In this document: positions 54,391 to 62,510 of the stretch, piece by piece | Layout of the letters: the number at the start of each line of letters is the position of its first letter | How positions within the stretch are numbered: position 1 is the stretch's first letter | Assembly (NCBI GenBank): GCA_024583055.1 | Contig: CP102145.1 | Span: 1,922,001-1,986,000 of the forward strand | DNA: 64,000 nucleotides | Reading direction: 5' to 3' | Origin: Streptococcus suis | Lineage (GTDB): Bacteria; Bacillota; Bacilli; Lactobacillales; Streptococcaceae | Made by a program: the position numbers and the translations under genes | Notes under the pieces: generated by a model | The model's database searches: none | What the model was told of the DNA's origin: nothing | The model's input: the letters and a program-made list of their open reading frames with translations, nothing else

Positions 54391-54556
54391 AGAACTTGTA
54401 TTCACAGTTCAGTATCTTTAGCTAAGGCTAGTTTTCTGCCACTCATCGTTCGTTTTTCTCGAAATACAGTCAGTATTCCATCAAAAAACGGTCTTGATTT
54501 GTAAAAAAAACTATCTCTCATCTAAATCTACCTTACTTGTAAATACTGTTTCTTAT
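54391..54556 (+). repeat. Short interspersed repeat, copy B (long form)
   Basis: It matches copy A (1649-1784) nearly throughout, including TTTTTCTCGAAATACAGTC and the ends TGTATTCACAGTTCAGTA and CTTACTTGTAAATAC, with ~20 extra bases near 54431-54450. It lies directly after hpf and may act as its 3' hairpin. Confidence 0.75.
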
Positions 54557-54622
54557 ATAAACGAATAGGAGAGGAGGGCAACCTTCTCTCTTTTGCCATG
54601 ACGGGTGACGAAAGGACTAGCT

Positions 54623-54931
54623 ATGCAGTTTTTAGCAGAATTGATTGGAGAGTGGCTCTTGGAATTGCCAGATTTTGAGCCAGAAAAACAGGCGCCCTTT
54701 GGCAGTCGTTACTGGTTGGGCTGGCTCGGAATCTTGTTTCATCTGGTCCTGGTCGGCTTGCTTGCCTTTATCAGTTTCTTTAGCCTAGCTAAGCTGCTGA
54801 AAGACTTTCATCTGGGCCATATGATTCTTGCAACCTTCCTCCTTGGGCTTGCGCTCTTTTCGCTTTGGCGACTTGGCAAATACCTGGTCAGGATGTGTCG
54901 CGCAACCAACTATTATTGGAAGAGGAAATAG
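54623..54931 (+). CDS. Small two-helix membrane protein
   Basis: A 102-residue protein with two hydrophobic helices (~32-58 and ~68-88), a cytoplasm-like acidic N-terminus and a basic C-terminus (YYWKRK). GAAAGGA precedes the ATG at 54623. No family recognised. A terminator follows at 54934-54960. Confidence 0.6.
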   Translation: MQFLAELIGEWLLELPDFEPEKQAPFGSRYWLGWLGILFHLVLVGLLAFISFFSLAKLLKDFHLGHMILATFLLGLALFSLWRLGKYLVRMCRATNYYWKRK

Positions 54932-54933
54932 AA

Positions 54934-54960
54934 AGCATCAGCTTGAGCTGGTGTTTTTTT
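54934..54960 (+). terminator. Terminator after the small membrane protein
   Basis: GCATCAGC (54935-54942) pairs with GCTGGTGT (54947-54954) around TTGA, followed by seven T. The snf2 promoter (extended -10 TG-C-TATAAT, 54996-55001) comes next. Confidence 0.85.
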
Positions 54961-55046
54961 GATCCCTGGGGAGGGAAATTCGGTTTCAATTATGCTATAA
55001 TGGAGAGATAATATTTGTTAGGAATGAATGTTGAATAGGAGCATGG

Positions 55047-58000
55047 ATGAGTAGGATGATGCCGGGGCGGACTCGCCAGGAAGGAATTGATTTATACGAA
55101 TCGGGTCAGTTGACAGTCGTTGAGAGCGAGCTGGGTAAGATGACACTGGAAATTGCCGGGGAGTTGTTTTCCTATAGTGATGACGATAGTGAGCTTAATT
55201 GTAGCTGTCTGCTATTTCAAAACAAGGGCTACTGCCAGCATTTGGCTGCTACGGAGTATTTTTTGAAGAATGATAAGGCTGGTCAGACCCTCAAGGAGGA
55301 GGGCAGCCATCAGAAGGAGACCGCTAGGCGAACCTACTTTGGCGGCTTGTTTTTGGATGAAATTTTACCGCTTCCGCTTGATTTGGGTATCCAATACCAA
55401 TTGGCGGTGGAGGGGCAGTTATTGGCCTATGACCGCCAGATTGACTGGACCCTCAAAATCGGTCGTTTGCCAGACCAGCGTTACTATATTATTCGCGATA
55501 TTGGGGCCTTTTTGAAGGTGGTCAAAACCAATGGCCAGTATCAAATCGGTAAAAAATACTTTGAGCATGTGTCCTTTGATCATTTTGACCCGGCAAGTCA
55601 GGCTCTTCTGGAATTTTTATGGGTCCTGGTGCCTGAAAAAGCCCGCCTGGACTCGGAAGTCTTGGTTCATTTCGGTCGTCATTTTCGCCTGCCCAAGTCT
55701 CACTTTGAGGAGGGGCTGGAATTACTGGGGGACTTGGATGAATTTCAACTGACCCACCAGCAGACCAGCTACTCACAGTTGACCATTAAACACCTAACGC
55801 CAGAAGACGGTCTCTTTTGTTTTGAAGTAACGGTTCATATGGATATGATTGAAATGGTGATTCATGAAGAGCCTGTCCGCCAGCTCTTTTATGGAAGTTA
55901 CCTGCTCAAACATGGTATTATCTATAGCCTGAATCGCCAGCAGGAAAATCTGCTGATGCGGATCAATGATCTGGTTCCGACTGAATCAGGCCTACGCAAG
56001 GTTCAAGTGGATTTTCAAGATCAGGGCAAATTGGCCCTCAGTTTATTGGAACTGCAAAAATTGGGGAAAGTCAAGGCACCCAAACGCTTTGCCATTGAGG
56101 ATTTTCAGCCGGAATTCCATCTGGGCATGGAGGCAAGTGGTCGCTTGACCCTGCAGCTGGTCTTGGATTTTTCAGGTCGCAAGGTTGCCTCGCAAGAGGA
56201 GCTGGACTTACTACCTTTTACAAGTCATTTTCAACATTTGGAAGCTGTCCGCCAGGCGATCAAGCTAGCAGGCTTTCATGGGAAATTCCTGGCCTACCGC
56301 CAGCCCTTGGTCCAGACCGAATGGTATACCTTCTACAAGGAACATCTAGCCCTGTTGGAAAAAATGGGTAAGGTTTACCTGGACCAGCAGTTAGAAAATA
56401 ATCTTATTCAGGCCAAGCCAAGTCTTGAAATCGTGAAAAATGGTTCCTTGTTGGACATTTCCTTTGACTTGACAGGCATTGATCAATCTGAGGTGGATCA
56501 GGCCATCCAGGCCCTTTTAAACCAGGAGGACCACTATACCAGCCCAAGTGGCAAGTTGCTGGTCTTCGACGAAGAGGCCTTGCGCATCAGCCAGACTCTG
56601 ACCAATCTCCGAGCTAAATTTGGAAAGGGGCAGACCCTTCATTTGGATGCCTTGAATGGTTTCCGACTGGCTCAGCAATTGTCAGGCTTGGACCAGGTTC
56701 ATTTTTCGGAAGAATTTCAAACCATGGCGGCTCATTTGGCGGCACCAGATACCTTTCCTCTTCCCCAACAGCCCCTTAATCAGCAACTACGGGATTACCA
56801 AGAGACAGGCGTCAAATGGCTTTCCATGCTCAACCATTATGGTTTCGGGGGCATTCTGGCAGATGATATGGGTCTAGGGAAGACCCTGCAAACTATTGCC
56901 TTCCTGTCAGGCCATCTGAAGTCAAGTTCCAAGGTTTTGATTTTGGCTCCGTCTAGTTTGATTTATAACTGGCAGGAAGAATGTGCCAAATTTGCGCCGG
57001 ACTTGGAAGTGGCAGTGGTCTATGGCAATAAGGACCACCGGGAAAAGCTTATCAATGAGGACCATCAGGTCTATGTGACTTCCTATCCAACCTTCAGACA
57101 GGATTTTGACCTCTATAAAGAAGAGCAATTTGATTATTTGATTTTGGATGAAGCCCAGGTCATGAAAAATTCTCAGTCAAAAATTGCCCAGCTTCTGAGA
57201 GAGTTTGAGGTAGGGAATTGTTTTGCCCTGTCTGGTACGCCTATTGAAAATCACCTGACTGAGCTTTGGTCTATTTTCCAGATTGTCCTACCAGGCCTCC
57301 TGCCAGGTAAGCAGGAATTTAGCAAGATGACTTCCCAGGAAATTGCCCGTATGATCCAGCCCTTTGTCCTCAGACGGCATAAGGAAGAGGTTCTGGATGA
57401 ATTGCCAGATTTGATTGAGGTCAATGTCCTAAATGAATTGACAGATGAGCAAAAGGTCATCTATCTGGGGCAACTCCAGCAAATGCAGACCAAGGTGTTG
57501 GGAGCAGATGATGCCCAGATTAACCGTAATAAGATTGAAATCCTATCAGGCATTACCCGTCTCCGCCAAATTTGTGACACTCCCAGCCTGTTTATGGATG
57601 ATTTCACCGGAGAAAGTGGTAAGCTCAATAGCCTGAGCGAGCTCCTACAACAGCTTAAAGAGGGTGAGCATCGGGTATTGATTTTTTCACAGTTTAGAAC
57701 AATGCTGGATAAGATTGAGCAGCAGCTGGATGAGTTGGGCCTGACCTCTTACAAATTGACCGGCTCGACCCCTGCTAGTCAGCGCCAAGAAATGACCCAA
57801 GCCTTTAACGCAGGTAGCCGAGATGCCTTCCTCATTTCCCTCAAGGCAGGTGGCGTGGGGCTCAACCTGACCGGTGCCGATACAGTCATTTTGGTTGACC
57901 TCTGGTGGAATCCTGCGGTGGAATCCCAGGCCATTAGTCGGGCCCACCGAATGGGGCAGACAGAAACGGTCGAATGCTATCGATTGATTACCAGGGGAAC

Positions 58001-58130
58001 GATTGAAGAAAAAATCCTTGCCCTGCAGGAAAGTAAGAAAAATCTGGTCAAGACGGTGCTGGACGGCGAAGAAAGTCGTTCAAGTCTGACGGTTGAAGAT
58101 ATTCGTGACATTCTTGGTATCACAGAATAA
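55047..58130 (+). CDS. SWIM zinc-finger SNF2-family helicase
   Basis: A 1,027-residue DEAD/H translocase. N-terminal SWIM finger (CSCLLFQNKGYCQH, ~50-63), a large SNF2-associated bacterial region (~100-570), SNF2_N with Walker A ADDMGLGKTLQ (~603-613) and DEAQ box (LILDEAQVMKN, ~695), and a C-terminal helicase domain (AGGVGLNLTGADTVILVD, RAHRMGQ). Such RapA/Snf2-like proteins remodel nucleoprotein complexes; the target is unknown. The gene stands alone upstream of murC. Confidence 0.92.
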   Translation: MSRMMPGRTRQEGIDLYESGQLTVVESELGKMTLEIAGELFSYSDDDSELNCSCLLFQNKGYCQHLAATEYFLKNDKAGQTLKEEGSHQKETARRTYFGGLFLDEILPLPLDLGIQYQLAVEGQLLAYDRQIDWTLKIGRLPDQRYYIIRDIGAFLKVVKTNGQYQIGKKYFEHVSFDHFDPASQALLEFLWVLVPEKARLDSEVLVHFGRHFRLPKSHFEEGLELLGDLDEFQLTHQQTSYSQLTIKHLTPEDGLFCFEVTVHMDMIEMVIHEEPVRQLFYGSYLLKHGIIYSLNRQQENLLMRINDLVPTESGLRKVQVDFQDQGKLALSLLELQKLGKVKAPKRFAIEDFQPEFHLGMEASGRLTLQLVLDFSGRKVASQEELDLLPFTSHFQHLEAVRQAIKLAGFHGKFLAYRQPLVQTEWYTFYKEHLALLEKMGKVYLDQQLENNLIQAKPSLEIVKNGSLLDISFDLTGIDQSEVDQAIQALLNQEDHYTSPSGKLLVFDEEALRISQTLTNLRAKFGKGQTLHLDALNGFRLAQQLSGLDQVHFSEEFQTMAAHLAAPDTFPLPQQPLNQQLRDYQETGVKWLSMLNHYGFGGILADDMGLGKTLQTIAFLSGHLKSSSKVLILAPSSLIYNWQEECAKFAPDLEVAVVYGNKDHREKLINEDHQVYVTSYPTFRQDFDLYKEEQFDYLILDEAQVMKNSQSKIAQLLREFEVGNCFALSGTPIENHLTELWSIFQIVLPGLLPGKQEFSKMTSQEIARMIQPFVLRRHKEEVLDELPDLIEVNVLNELTDEQKVIYLGQLQQMQTKVLGADDAQINRNKIEILSGITRLRQICDTPSLFMDDFTGESGKLNSLSELLQQLKEGEHRVLIFSQFRTMLDKIEQQLDELGLTSYKLTGSTPASQRQEMTQAFNAGSRDAFLISLKAGGVGLNLTGADTVILVDLWWNPAVESQAISRAHRMGQTETVECYRLITRGTIEEKILALQESKKNLVKTVLDGEESRSSLTVEDIRDILGITE

Positions 58131-58214
58131 GGCTGACAATCTGAAGCAGACTTCCTCTTGTGTGGTAAAACCCTGTGCCTTTATGATATAATGAGTAGTT
58201 GAAAGGAATGTGCT

Positions 58215-58874
58215 ATGATAAGAGAAGATACTCGATTTCCCATCATTTCAGACAATGAGCCTCTGATTGAGGCCAGCCCTCAGATGCTTCTCTATGAGGA
58301 GAGCGATTTGATTTCAAATATTAAGGGACCTTATCAGGACAAGGTGTTTGAAGCCAGTGGCAGTCAGGAACCAGCGGTGAAACCTGTTCCAGAGCAGACG
58401 GAAGACGAGCTCTTGCCCCCTTTATTTGCTACCAAGAGGTCGCATTATTCCAGACGGGACCGAAATCTTCACAGACCGGTCCAGCATGCGGAGCGGAAGA
58501 CCCAGGGGCAGTTAGCCAGGGAAGTAGCCAAAGAAGATATTAAAAAGAAACGTTCAGCTAGCTATTTGAAGGATGATTTTATCGGAAGCAAGCCTAAAAA
58601 AGTTCCAACTGTCCAGCCTACTCCTCGCAAGGAAGCGACTGGCAATCTTCTGGCCAATCTAGCTGACCGTTTGCGCCAAGAAAGCTATATTTTAGCAGAT
58701 CTGCCAGAAGTCTATTCTTTGAAAAAAGAGGAGCGGGTGCAGGAAAAAACATCAAGCAACCAGTCCTTTGATTTCCTCAAGAGAAGTCAGGTCTACAATT
58801 ATCCGGAAAGGCGTGCCTTTCGTGATAAGCAGGTTGCTCAAGAACTCAATTTGACACATATAGAAGAGGATTAA
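58215..58874 (+). CDS. Hypothetical low-complexity protein preceding murC
   Basis: A 219-residue hydrophilic protein, basic in the middle ([21 protein letters not shown]) and acidic at the start, likely largely disordered, ending in [11 protein letters not shown]. It has no membrane helix or signal. Homologues occur just before murC in streptococci, but I know no function. The promoter has extended -10 TG-A-TATAAT (58187-58192). Its stop is one base before murC. Confidence 0.75.
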   Translation: MIREDTRFPIISDNEPLIEASPQMLLYEESDLISNIKGPYQDKVFEASGSQEPAVKPVPEQTEDELLPPLFATKRSHYSRRDRNLHRPVQHAERKTQGQLAREVAKEDIKKKRSASYLKDDFIGSKPKKVPTVQPTPRKEATGNLLANLADRLRQESYILADLPEVYSLKKEERVQEKTSSNQSFDFLKRSQVYNYPERRAFRDKQVAQELNLTHIEED

Positions 58875-58875
58875 G

Positions 58876-60207
58876 ATGACAAAAAACTATCATTTTATTG
58901 GTATTAAGGGTTCGGGCATGAGTGCGCTGGCTCTTATGCTCCACCAAATGGGCCACAAAGTTCAAGGAAGTGACGTAGATAAGTATTACTTTACCCAGCG
59001 TGGGCTGGAGCAAGCTGGAATTCCTATCCTGCCCTTCGATGAAAAAAATATTACTGCCGATGTGGAGCTGATTGCTGGTAATGCCTTCCGTCCAGACAAT
59101 AACGTGGAAATCGCCTATGCGGATGCGAAAGGCTACAGCTACAAGCGTTACCACGAGTTCCTGGGTCAATTCATGAAGGAATTTACTAGCCTAGGTGTGG
59201 CTGGTGCCCACGGTAAGACGTCAACTACAGGTCTCTTGGCCCATGTTATGTGCAATATCACGGATACCTCATTCTTAATCGGTGATGGTACAGGTCGTGG
59301 TTCTGCCAATGCCCAATACTTTGTTTTTGAGTCAGATGAGTATGAGCGTCATTTTGCTCCATATTACCCAGAGTACAGCATTATCACCAACATTGACTTT
59401 GACCATCCGGACTATTTCACTAGCCTTGAGGATGTCTTCAATGCCTTCAATGACTATGCCAAGCAGGTTAAAAAAGGTCTTTTCCTCTATGGTGAGGATG
59501 AGGAATTGCGTAAGATTACAGCCAATGCGCCGATTTACTACTATGGTTTCGGTGATGAGAATGACTTTGTAGCCTATGATTTGCGTCCGTCAACCACAGG
59601 TTCGCAGTTCAAGGTGCGCTACAAGGACCAGGAATTGGGTGAATTTCAAATTCCAACCTTCGGTAAGCACAATGTTATGAATGCGACAGCGGTTATTGCC
59701 AATCTCCATATTGCTGGTTTTGATTTGAGCTTGGTAGCTCAACACCTCAAGACCTTTGCTGGTGTCAAGCGTCGTTTTACGGAGAAAATTGTCAACGATA
59801 CGGTTATCATTGATGACTTCGCCCATCATCCAACGGAAATCATTGCGACCATTGATGCGGCCCGTCAGAAGTACCCAAGCAAGGAATTGGTGGCTATTTT
59901 CCAACCGCACACCTTTACGCGGACCATTGCCCTTTTGGATGAATTTGCAGAGGCTTTGAATGGGGCTGATGCGGTTTATTTGGCACAAATCTATGGATCA
60001 GCGCGTGAGACAGATAACGGTGAGGTCAAGGTAGAGGATTTGGCGGCTAAAATCACGAAAAAAGGTGGGCTGGTGACGGTTGAAAATACTTCTCCACTCT
60101 TGGACCATGACAATGCGGTCTATGTCTTCATGGGGGCAGGGGATATTCAGTCCTATGAATATTCATTTGAGCGTCTCTTGTCAAATTTGACACATAATGT
60201 ACAATAA
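58876..60207 (+). CDS. murC: UDP-N-acetylmuramate-L-alanine ligase
   Basis: A 443-residue Mur ligase that adds L-Ala to UDP-MurNAc, the first peptide step of wall precursor synthesis. Motifs: [14 protein letters not shown] (UDP binding, ~8-21), [10 protein letters not shown] (ATP P-loop, ~112-121), [10 protein letters not shown] (~152), DDFAHHPTE (~312) and FQPHTFTR. Length is normal. Confidence 0.97.
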   Translation: MTKNYHFIGIKGSGMSALALMLHQMGHKVQGSDVDKYYFTQRGLEQAGIPILPFDEKNITADVELIAGNAFRPDNNVEIAYADAKGYSYKRYHEFLGQFMKEFTSLGVAGAHGKTSTTGLLAHVMCNITDTSFLIGDGTGRGSANAQYFVFESDEYERHFAPYYPEYSIITNIDFDHPDYFTSLEDVFNAFNDYAKQVKKGLFLYGEDEELRKITANAPIYYYGFGDENDFVAYDLRPSTTGSQFKVRYKDQELGEFQIPTFGKHNVMNATAVIANLHIAGFDLSLVAQHLKTFAGVKRRFTEKIVNDTVIIDDFAHHPTEIIATIDAARQKYPSKELVAIFQPHTFTRTIALLDEFAEALNGADAVYLAQIYGSARETDNGEVKVEDLAAKITKKGGLVTVENTSPLLDHDNAVYVFMGAGDIQSYEYSFERLLSNLTHNVQ

Positions 60208-60208
60208 G

Positions 60209-60232
60209 AAAAGGGACTGCGGTCCCTTTTCA
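60209..60232 (+). terminator. murC terminator
   Basis: AAAAGGGAC (60209-60217) pairs with GTCCCTTTT (60222-60230) around TGCG. Confidence 0.85.
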
Positions 60233-60250
60233 GATACTAGGGGAAATAAT

Positions 60251-60736
60251 ATGGAAATTCGTTTTGCGCAGCCGGGTGACTTGCCTGGTATTTTGCGGCT
60301 GGAACAGGAAAATTTTATTCCTGAGGAGCAGATTTCAGATCCTGTTTTGGCTGTCTATGCTGAGAATCTTAGCAAGTCTAGCCTCGTTATGATTCACGAA
60401 GGAGAAGTAGTAGCCTATTTGTTAGCCTGTCCTGCAGAAGAGAAGTTGGTGACGGATGCTATTTTTGAGCTGACAAGCTCTGCTGACTTAAAAGGACGAT
60501 ACTTGCACATTGCTAGCCTGTCAGTGGACAATGCCTACAAGGGTCAGGGGCTTGGTACCCTACTCACGGCTGCCTTGAAAGAAGTCGCAAGGTCAAGAAA
60601 TATGGAGGGGATTGCTTTAACTTGTAAGGAATATTTGCTCAACTATTATGAGCGTAATGGCTTTGAGGATATGGGACCCTCCCAGTCACAGTTTGGCGGC
60701 GGCCAGTGGTTTGACATGTATTGGTCTGTGCCATAA
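60251..60736 (+). CDS. GNAT-family N-acetyltransferase
   Basis: A 161-residue single-domain acetyltransferase. The acetyl-CoA motif is ASLSVDNAYKGQGLGTLLTA (~82-101), followed by CKEYLLNYYERNGFED typical of the C-terminal strand-helix. The substrate is unknown. The ATG at 60251 is chosen because it starts the fold (MEIRFAQPGDLPGIL) and follows AGGGGAA; the upstream extension crosses the murC terminator. Confidence 0.82.
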   Translation: MEIRFAQPGDLPGILRLEQENFIPEEQISDPVLAVYAENLSKSSLVMIHEGEVVAYLLACPAEEKLVTDAIFELTSSADLKGRYLHIASLSVDNAYKGQGLGTLLTAALKEVARSRNMEGIALTCKEYLLNYYERNGFEDMGPSQSQFGGGQWFDMYWSVP

Positions 60737-60750
60737 CAGGGGGGGATCCA

Positions 60751-61113
60751 ATGCAACTTTGGCATCAAGACTTAATTTCGGTACTTCCGCGCCAGCAATT
60801 GTTGGGACAGCATAGAAAATGTTGTGCCTTACGAGGTGCAGGTTGGGGACGTCCTCATGCGACGGTCAACTATGTCTTTACCCATTCTCCGATAAAATTG
60901 TTTCAATATTATAAGAAGAACATGCAGGAGATGGAGAATAGAGGTTACAAGGTGTCGGCCGAATGGCAGGAGTCGACCTATCGTGGGAAGAAGGAAGCGT
61001 CTTATAGTGAGGTTGAAGAAATTCCACTGACCATTCCTATTTATCCAGAGCATGACGCATTTTACTTGGAAGAATGTCTGGTCAATTTGCGGGACAAGGG
61101 GATTTTTCTGTAA
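60751..61113 (+). CDS. Pyrimidine dimer DNA glycosylase/TIGR02328-family protein
   Basis: A 120-residue protein beginning MQLWHQDLISVLPRQQLLGQH, which is typical of the DenV-like/TIGR02328 family; WGRPHATVNYVFTH follows at ~33-46. T4 DenV excises UV-induced pyrimidine dimers, but the activity of this streptococcal group is not shown to my knowledge. The ATG at 60751 follows GGGGGGA and lies 14 bases after the acetyltransferase gene. Confidence 0.7.
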   Translation: MQLWHQDLISVLPRQQLLGQHRKCCALRGAGWGRPHATVNYVFTHSPIKLFQYYKKNMQEMENRGYKVSAEWQESTYRGKKEASYSEVEEIPLTIPIYPEHDAFYLEECLVNLRDKGIFL

Positions 61114-61166
61114 ATCATCCGTTAAACACAAAAAATCAGCCCAGAGGACTGACTTTTAGGAGATTT

Positions 61167-61193
61167 ATGAAAAATTTTAGGATACACTTATAG
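61167..61193 (+). other. Candidate 8-codon leader ORF before an acetyltransferase gene
   Basis: ATG-AAA-AAT-TTT-AGG-ATA-CAC-TTA-TAG follows TAGGAG at normal distance and precedes the hairpin at 61218-61235 with a T-run. It may be chance; the promoter could also lie across it (TATAGT near 61189). Confidence 0.25.
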
Positions 61194-61217
61194 TATAAAG
61201 GAATTTTCAGAATATTC

Positions 61218-61250
61218 ATCGGTCTTAGGACCGATTTGTATTATTTTTTT
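61218..61250 (+). terminator. Hairpin and U-run just upstream of the second acetyltransferase gene
   Basis: ATCGGTC (61218-61224) pairs with GACCGAT (61229-61235) around TTAG, then TTGTATTATTTTTTTT. It ends within 20 bases of the next ribosome site. Confidence 0.7.
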
Positions 61251-61265
61251 TGAAGGAGGAAAAAG

Positions 61266-61727
61266 ATGATTAGACAAGCTCAGTTACAAGACATTCCAGC
61301 ACTGGAAAGCCTGCTTGAGGAGATTTTACAGTTTCATCATGTGGGGAGACCTGATATTTTTAGGGAAAGTGGGCAAAAATATTCGCAGGCAGACTTGACT
61401 TCCATGATTGGAAATCCAGACCAGCTAATTTTTGTCTATGAAACGGCGGGACAGGTAGTTGGGCATCTCTTTTGCCAAATTCAAGAGGCCCAGAGTCAGG
61501 TATTACAGCCTGTAAAAACGCTCTTCATCGATGATTTGTGTGTGTCATCGCAGGTTCGCGGTCAGGGAATTGGCAAGGAACTCTATGCTTTTGCTCTTTC
61601 TTATGCCAAGGAAAGTGATTGCTACAATATAACGTTGGATGTTTGGGCGGATAATACGAAGGCAGTCGCATTTTATGAGCAACTAGGGTTGAAACCGCAG
61701 AAGATACGGATGGAGGAAGTATTATAA
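61266..61727 (+). CDS. GNAT-family N-acetyltransferase (second)
   Basis: A 153-residue acetyltransferase with the full GNAT order: IRQAQLQDIPALESLLEEI, central LFIDDLCVSSQVRGQGIGKE (acetyl-CoA binding, ~80-99) and NITLDVWADNTKAVAFYEQ near the end. Substrate unknown. AAGGAGGAAAAAG is an excellent ribosome site. Expression may be limited by the hairpin at 61218. Confidence 0.85.
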   Translation: MIRQAQLQDIPALESLLEEILQFHHVGRPDIFRESGQKYSQADLTSMIGNPDQLIFVYETAGQVVGHLFCQIQEAQSQVLQPVKTLFIDDLCVSSQVRGQGIGKELYAFALSYAKESDCYNITLDVWADNTKAVAFYEQLGLKPQKIRMEEVL

Positions 61728-61729
61728 TA

Positions 61730-61758
61730 GAACTCAACTATTTCAGTTGAGTTCTTTT
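61730..61758. terminator. Hairpin between acetyltransferase gene and methyltransferase remnant
   Basis: GAACTCAACT (61730-61739) pairs with AGTTGAGTTC (61745-61754) around ATTTC, followed by TTTT. It also contains the last codons of the minus-strand remnant. Confidence 0.8.
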
Positions 61759-61991
61759 ATAAATTCTCCGATTTTTTTAACGATTTCTGTTACTAAGGCA
61801 TTACCCATGAAAAACATTCGCATTTTATCAGAAACGTCAACAATAGTTCCGTCAGAAAGTTTTTTCTTAGCTGTCCAAACGTCTGGAAAGTCTTGCAGTC
61901 GCTCTGCTTCAATAGGTGTAATGAGGCGGTAATGCCCATTGACTTTTAAGAAGTGGGTAGAGCGATTGACAGTCCCCTCTGATGTTAGCAT
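61743..61991 (-). pseudogene. C-terminal remnant of a DNA (cytosine-5) methyltransferase
   Basis: 82 codons that match only motifs IX-X of an m5C methyltransferase (HYRLITPIEAERLQDFPDVW and MFFMGNALVTEIVKKI). The SAM site, Pro-Cys motif and recognition domain are missing, so it cannot methylate DNA. The 5' break is at ~61991-62000, where an unrelated remnant on the other strand starts. It differs in sequence from the complete enzyme at 16883 and so is a separate lost system. Confidence 0.8.
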
Positions 61992-61992
61992 A

Positions 61993-62020
61993 AAAAATAC
62001 CCTGATTAGTCAGGGTGTAA
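61993..62020 (-). terminator. Hairpin at the junction of the two remnants
   Basis: ACCCTGA / TCAGGGT around four bases (61999-62016), followed on the minus strand by TATTTTTT. It lies exactly where the two gene fragments meet. Confidence 0.55.
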
Positions 62021-62489
62021 AAATCGCACATGCAACCTTGGAACAATATCTGAACAGCCTTACAGATAGCCTGCTCTTTTACGCAGTTCCTCGGTTTGAT
62101 GTAAAAGGGTGTAGTCTCTTACAGCGTCTAGAAAAATACTACACAGTAGACCTTGGTTTTAGAAACCTATTGCTCCCAGATCATCAGGAAGATATTGGAC
62201 ATATGATTGAAAATATTGTATTTTTGGAGCTATGTCGACGTTATAGCAAGGCCTATGTTGGCAATGTCGATAAGTACGAGGTGGATTTCATTGCCGTCAC
62301 GGAGCAGGGGCATTGTGCCTACTACCAAGTCAGTGAAACAACTCTTGCGTCTGAAACGCTTGAAAGAGAATTGCGTCCGCTGCAGAAGATTTCAGACAGT
62401 ATGTACTGACTATGGATACTATTCAACCCTATGCAAATTATGGCGGTATCGAGAAGATGAGCCTGCTAGACTGGTTAGTGGAGGCTTAA
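62000..62489 (+). pseudogene. C-terminal remnant of a DUF4143 AAA-type ATPase
   Basis: About 160 codons recall the C-terminal DUF4143 half of an ATPase: HATLEQYLNSLTDSLLFYAV, DIGHMIENIVFLELCRR, YEVDFIAVTEQG. The N-terminal ATPase domain is absent. The frame breaks at 62407 (TGA) and resumes in another frame as LTMDTIQPYANYGGIEKMSL to TAA at 62487-62489, so it is also frameshifted. Members of this family often occur as mobile or toxin-like genes with unclear function. Confidence 0.75.
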
Positions 62490-62510
62490 AAAAGAGTCAC
62501 CCCTCTTTTT

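Noticed and set aside
61743..61991. Reading the 82-codon methyltransferase fragment as an active small gene.
   Set aside because: It lacks the SAM-binding and catalytic motifs and begins at a rearrangement point.
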